Shown: positions 26,241 through 27,248 of the stretch, piece by piece
Position numbering within the stretch: position 1 is the stretch's first letter
How the letters are laid out: each line of letters opens with the position of its first letter
Origin: a virus
DNA length: 27,248 nt
Virus record (IMG/VR): IMGVR_UViG_3300025466_000147
Location: 1 to 27,248 of that record
Strand: one strand, 5' to 3'
Translations under genes and position numbers: made by a program
The notes under the pieces: model-generated
What the model was told of the DNA's origin: nothing
Database searches by the model: none
Seen by the model: the letters and a program-made list of their open reading frames with translations, nothing else

Positions 26241-27149
26241 ATGGCTCGTAACAATTATCTAAATAATAAAGATATTCTAAAAGAGATTCACAAAAGCAAA
26301 AACACCTATTGCTATTACACTAGTCCAGACGTTGCAGATTATGATATGATCCTGCCCGACGCTAGTAAAATAAACAAAAAGAACATATTACAAGCTCGAA
26401 AAGATCGTGCTGTCCGTTTGGCTAAACTAGCACACGAAATTGCTACTGCTGATGGTACCAAGCGTAAGCTAGATGAGTTCGAAATTAAATTAAAAGATGT
26501 AGCTGACAGCGATGTGGTGTTCCGTGTTATGACCTGGGAACATGTGCCCATTGATGATGTTAAATCACGCAAGGCCGCTGTTAAAGCTCTAACGGAAGAA
26601 GAAGGTGGTGCTCCTCGTTCCGAATACGACGACGACGAGCTAGACTTAGCCGGAAATACCAAATACGTTAAATGTAACTTTCCACCATTTGAGCACTATA
26701 AAATTAGTGAAGAGGGAGAACCTGTTTGCGTGGGACGTAGCCATTGGAAGGGCGGACTCAAGGCCGGTAAGTTTAGCAAGGATCACGGTAAGATGACTCC
26801 TAAGCTGGCTCATATGTTTATCAAACTGTGTGAGCGTTATGCTACTCGCAGTAACTGGCGTGGTTATACATACAATGATGAAATGCGTAGTCAAGCACTA
26901 CTACAGTTAAGTCAGATTGGTCTACAGTTTGATGAATTCAAGAGTCAAAATCCGTTTGCTTATTACACAGCCGCAATTACTAACTCATTTACCAGGGTAC
27001 TTAATATTGAAAAGCGTAATCAAAATTTGCGGGACGACATACTTGAAATGAATAACTTAACCCCAAGTTATACACGCCAAGGACAAGGCGGCGGCGCTAA
27101 CTTTAGTGCTAGTAGTGGCAACTTTGGTGGTGGAGGGGACGACGATTGA
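26241..27149 (+). CDS. 55: Late-transcription sigma factor, gp55-like, enlarged (302 aa)
   Basis: T4 gp55 is 185 aa and directs host RNA polymerase to TATAAATA late promoters. Residues 4-17 (NNYLNNKDILKEI) match the T4 gp55 N-terminus (YVNNKELLQAI). The sigma-region-2-like part is at about 186-262: TPKLAHMFIKLCERYATRSN, WRGYTYNDEMRSQALLQLSQ, then QFDEFKSQNPFAYYTAAITN, SFTRVLNIEKRN, matching T4 FSGYT..W..EM and KNPHAY.TQA...F....K.E. Between them, residues about 20-185 are an insert with no T4 counterpart; it includes a charged helix (47-70), an acidic patch (128-135) and PPFEHYKI, GRSHWKGGLKAGKFSK. The C-terminus (about 281-302) is Gly/Asn-rich and ends in Asp residues; the T4 SLDFLYE clamp-binding peptide is not present. 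Homologues of this long form occur in marine T4-like phages. Confidence 0.85.
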   Translation: MARNNYLNNKDILKEIHKSKNTYCYYTSPDVADYDMILPDASKINKKNILQARKDRAVRLAKLAHEIATADGTKRKLDEFEIKLKDVADSDVVFRVMTWEHVPIDDVKSRKAAVKALTEEEGGAPRSEYDDDELDLAGNTKYVKCNFPPFEHYKISEEGEPVCVGRSHWKGGLKAGKFSKDHGKMTPKLAHMFIKLCERYATRSNWRGYTYNDEMRSQALLQLSQIGLQFDEFKSQNPFAYYTAAITNSFTRVLNIEKRNQNLRDDILEMNNLTPSYTRQGQGGGANFSASSGNFGGGGDDD

Positions 27150-27160
27150 TTAAATTAGTA

Positions 27161-27189
27161 TTGCAATTATCAAAATAAACCTGTATAGT
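27161..27189 (+). promoter_or_regulatory. Host-type promoter for the gp47-like gene
   Basis: TTGCAA (27161-27166, 4/6 match) is followed by a 17-bp spacer and TATAGT (27184-27189, 5/6 match). The expected +1 is about 27196, one base before the ATG at 27197, which has no Shine-Dalgarno, so this mRNA may be leaderless too. The promoter lies in the 47-bp gap after gp55. Confidence 0.55.
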
Positions 27190-27196
27190 ATTAGCT

Positions 27197-27248
27197 ATGA
27201 CTAATCTATTCAAAAAGGCCGCGGTCTTTACTGACATTCACTTTGGGT
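27197..27248 (+). CDS. 47: Metallophosphoesterase, recombination nuclease subunit gp47-like (5' end only)
   Basis: Only the first 17 codons are in the window: MTNLFKKAAVFTDIHFG. The (V/I)-x-x-(T/S)-D-x-H-x-G motif near the N-terminus is the first metal-binding motif of calcineurin-type phosphoesterases such as SbcD, Mre11 and T4 gp47 (DWHLG there). In T4, gp47 works with gp46 in recombination-dependent replication and host DNA degradation. A gp55-gp47 order is common in T4-like phages of marine hosts. No earlier start is available: the frame is closed by TAA at 27176 and no ATG, GTG or TTG lies between. The identity rests on a short stretch, so it is provisional. Confidence 0.65.
   Translation, partial: MTNLFKKAAVFTDIHFG

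Noticed and set aside
26339-26894. Minus-strand open frames opposite gp55
   Set aside because: They overlap a well-supported sigma factor gene, lack ribosome binding sites, and show no family pattern.

Overview
This AT-rich window is the tail baseplate and tail-fibre part of a T4-like (Straboviridae-type or marine T4 superfamily) myovirus genome. The host is unknown. Several proteins here (the giant wedge-like protein, the 232-aa protein and the 329-aa protein) belong to types I associate with T4-like phages of marine bacteria, so an aquatic bacteriophage is the best guess. I saw no tRNA, rRNA, IS element, CRISPR array or integration module.

Layout. Almost everything from base 39 to 26114 is one tightly packed block on the minus strand, read from right to left. 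In transcription order it encodes a gp48-like tail-tube cap protein, gp53 (wedge), an 803-aa hub-like protein, gp5 (spike: OB-fold plus beta-helix, with no lysozyme domain), a separate small protein with a transglycosylase-like motif, gp25 (wedge), gp6 (wedge, 1002 aa), a giant 3508-aa structural protein that fills about 39% of the window, and a 232-aa structural protein. Three modular fibre proteins with a shared N-terminal module follow (one collagen-like, one gp12-like with five HxH motifs, one with a chaperone-like C-terminus), and a 329-aa virion protein comes last. The order gp48-gp53-hub-gp5-gp25-gp6-wedge-fibres is that of the T4 superfamily baseplate.

To the right of a 126-bp divergent promoter region, the plus strand carries an enlarged late sigma factor (gp55-like, 302 aa) and then the first 17 codons of a gp47-like metallophosphoesterase, cut by the window edge.

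How it works together. The plus-strand genes follow host-type -35/-10 promoters. The minus-strand structural genes carry six copies of SATAAATAC/T, the form expected of T4 late promoters (TATAAATA), and the sigma factor that should read them is encoded next door. The six copies fall into two classes. Three lie 19-25 nt before a start codon that has a Shine-Dalgarno sequence. Three lie only 4-5 nt before an ATG without one, so late mRNAs for those genes would begin at the AUG and be leaderless. The gp6 late promoter also lies in the loop of a 13-bp hairpin that would hide the gp6 ribosome binding site in read-through mRNA but could not form in mRNA started at the late promoter, an arrangement known from T4 genes e, soc and 49. 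These regulatory patterns are the most interesting content. I found no sign of a separate new defence or metabolic system.
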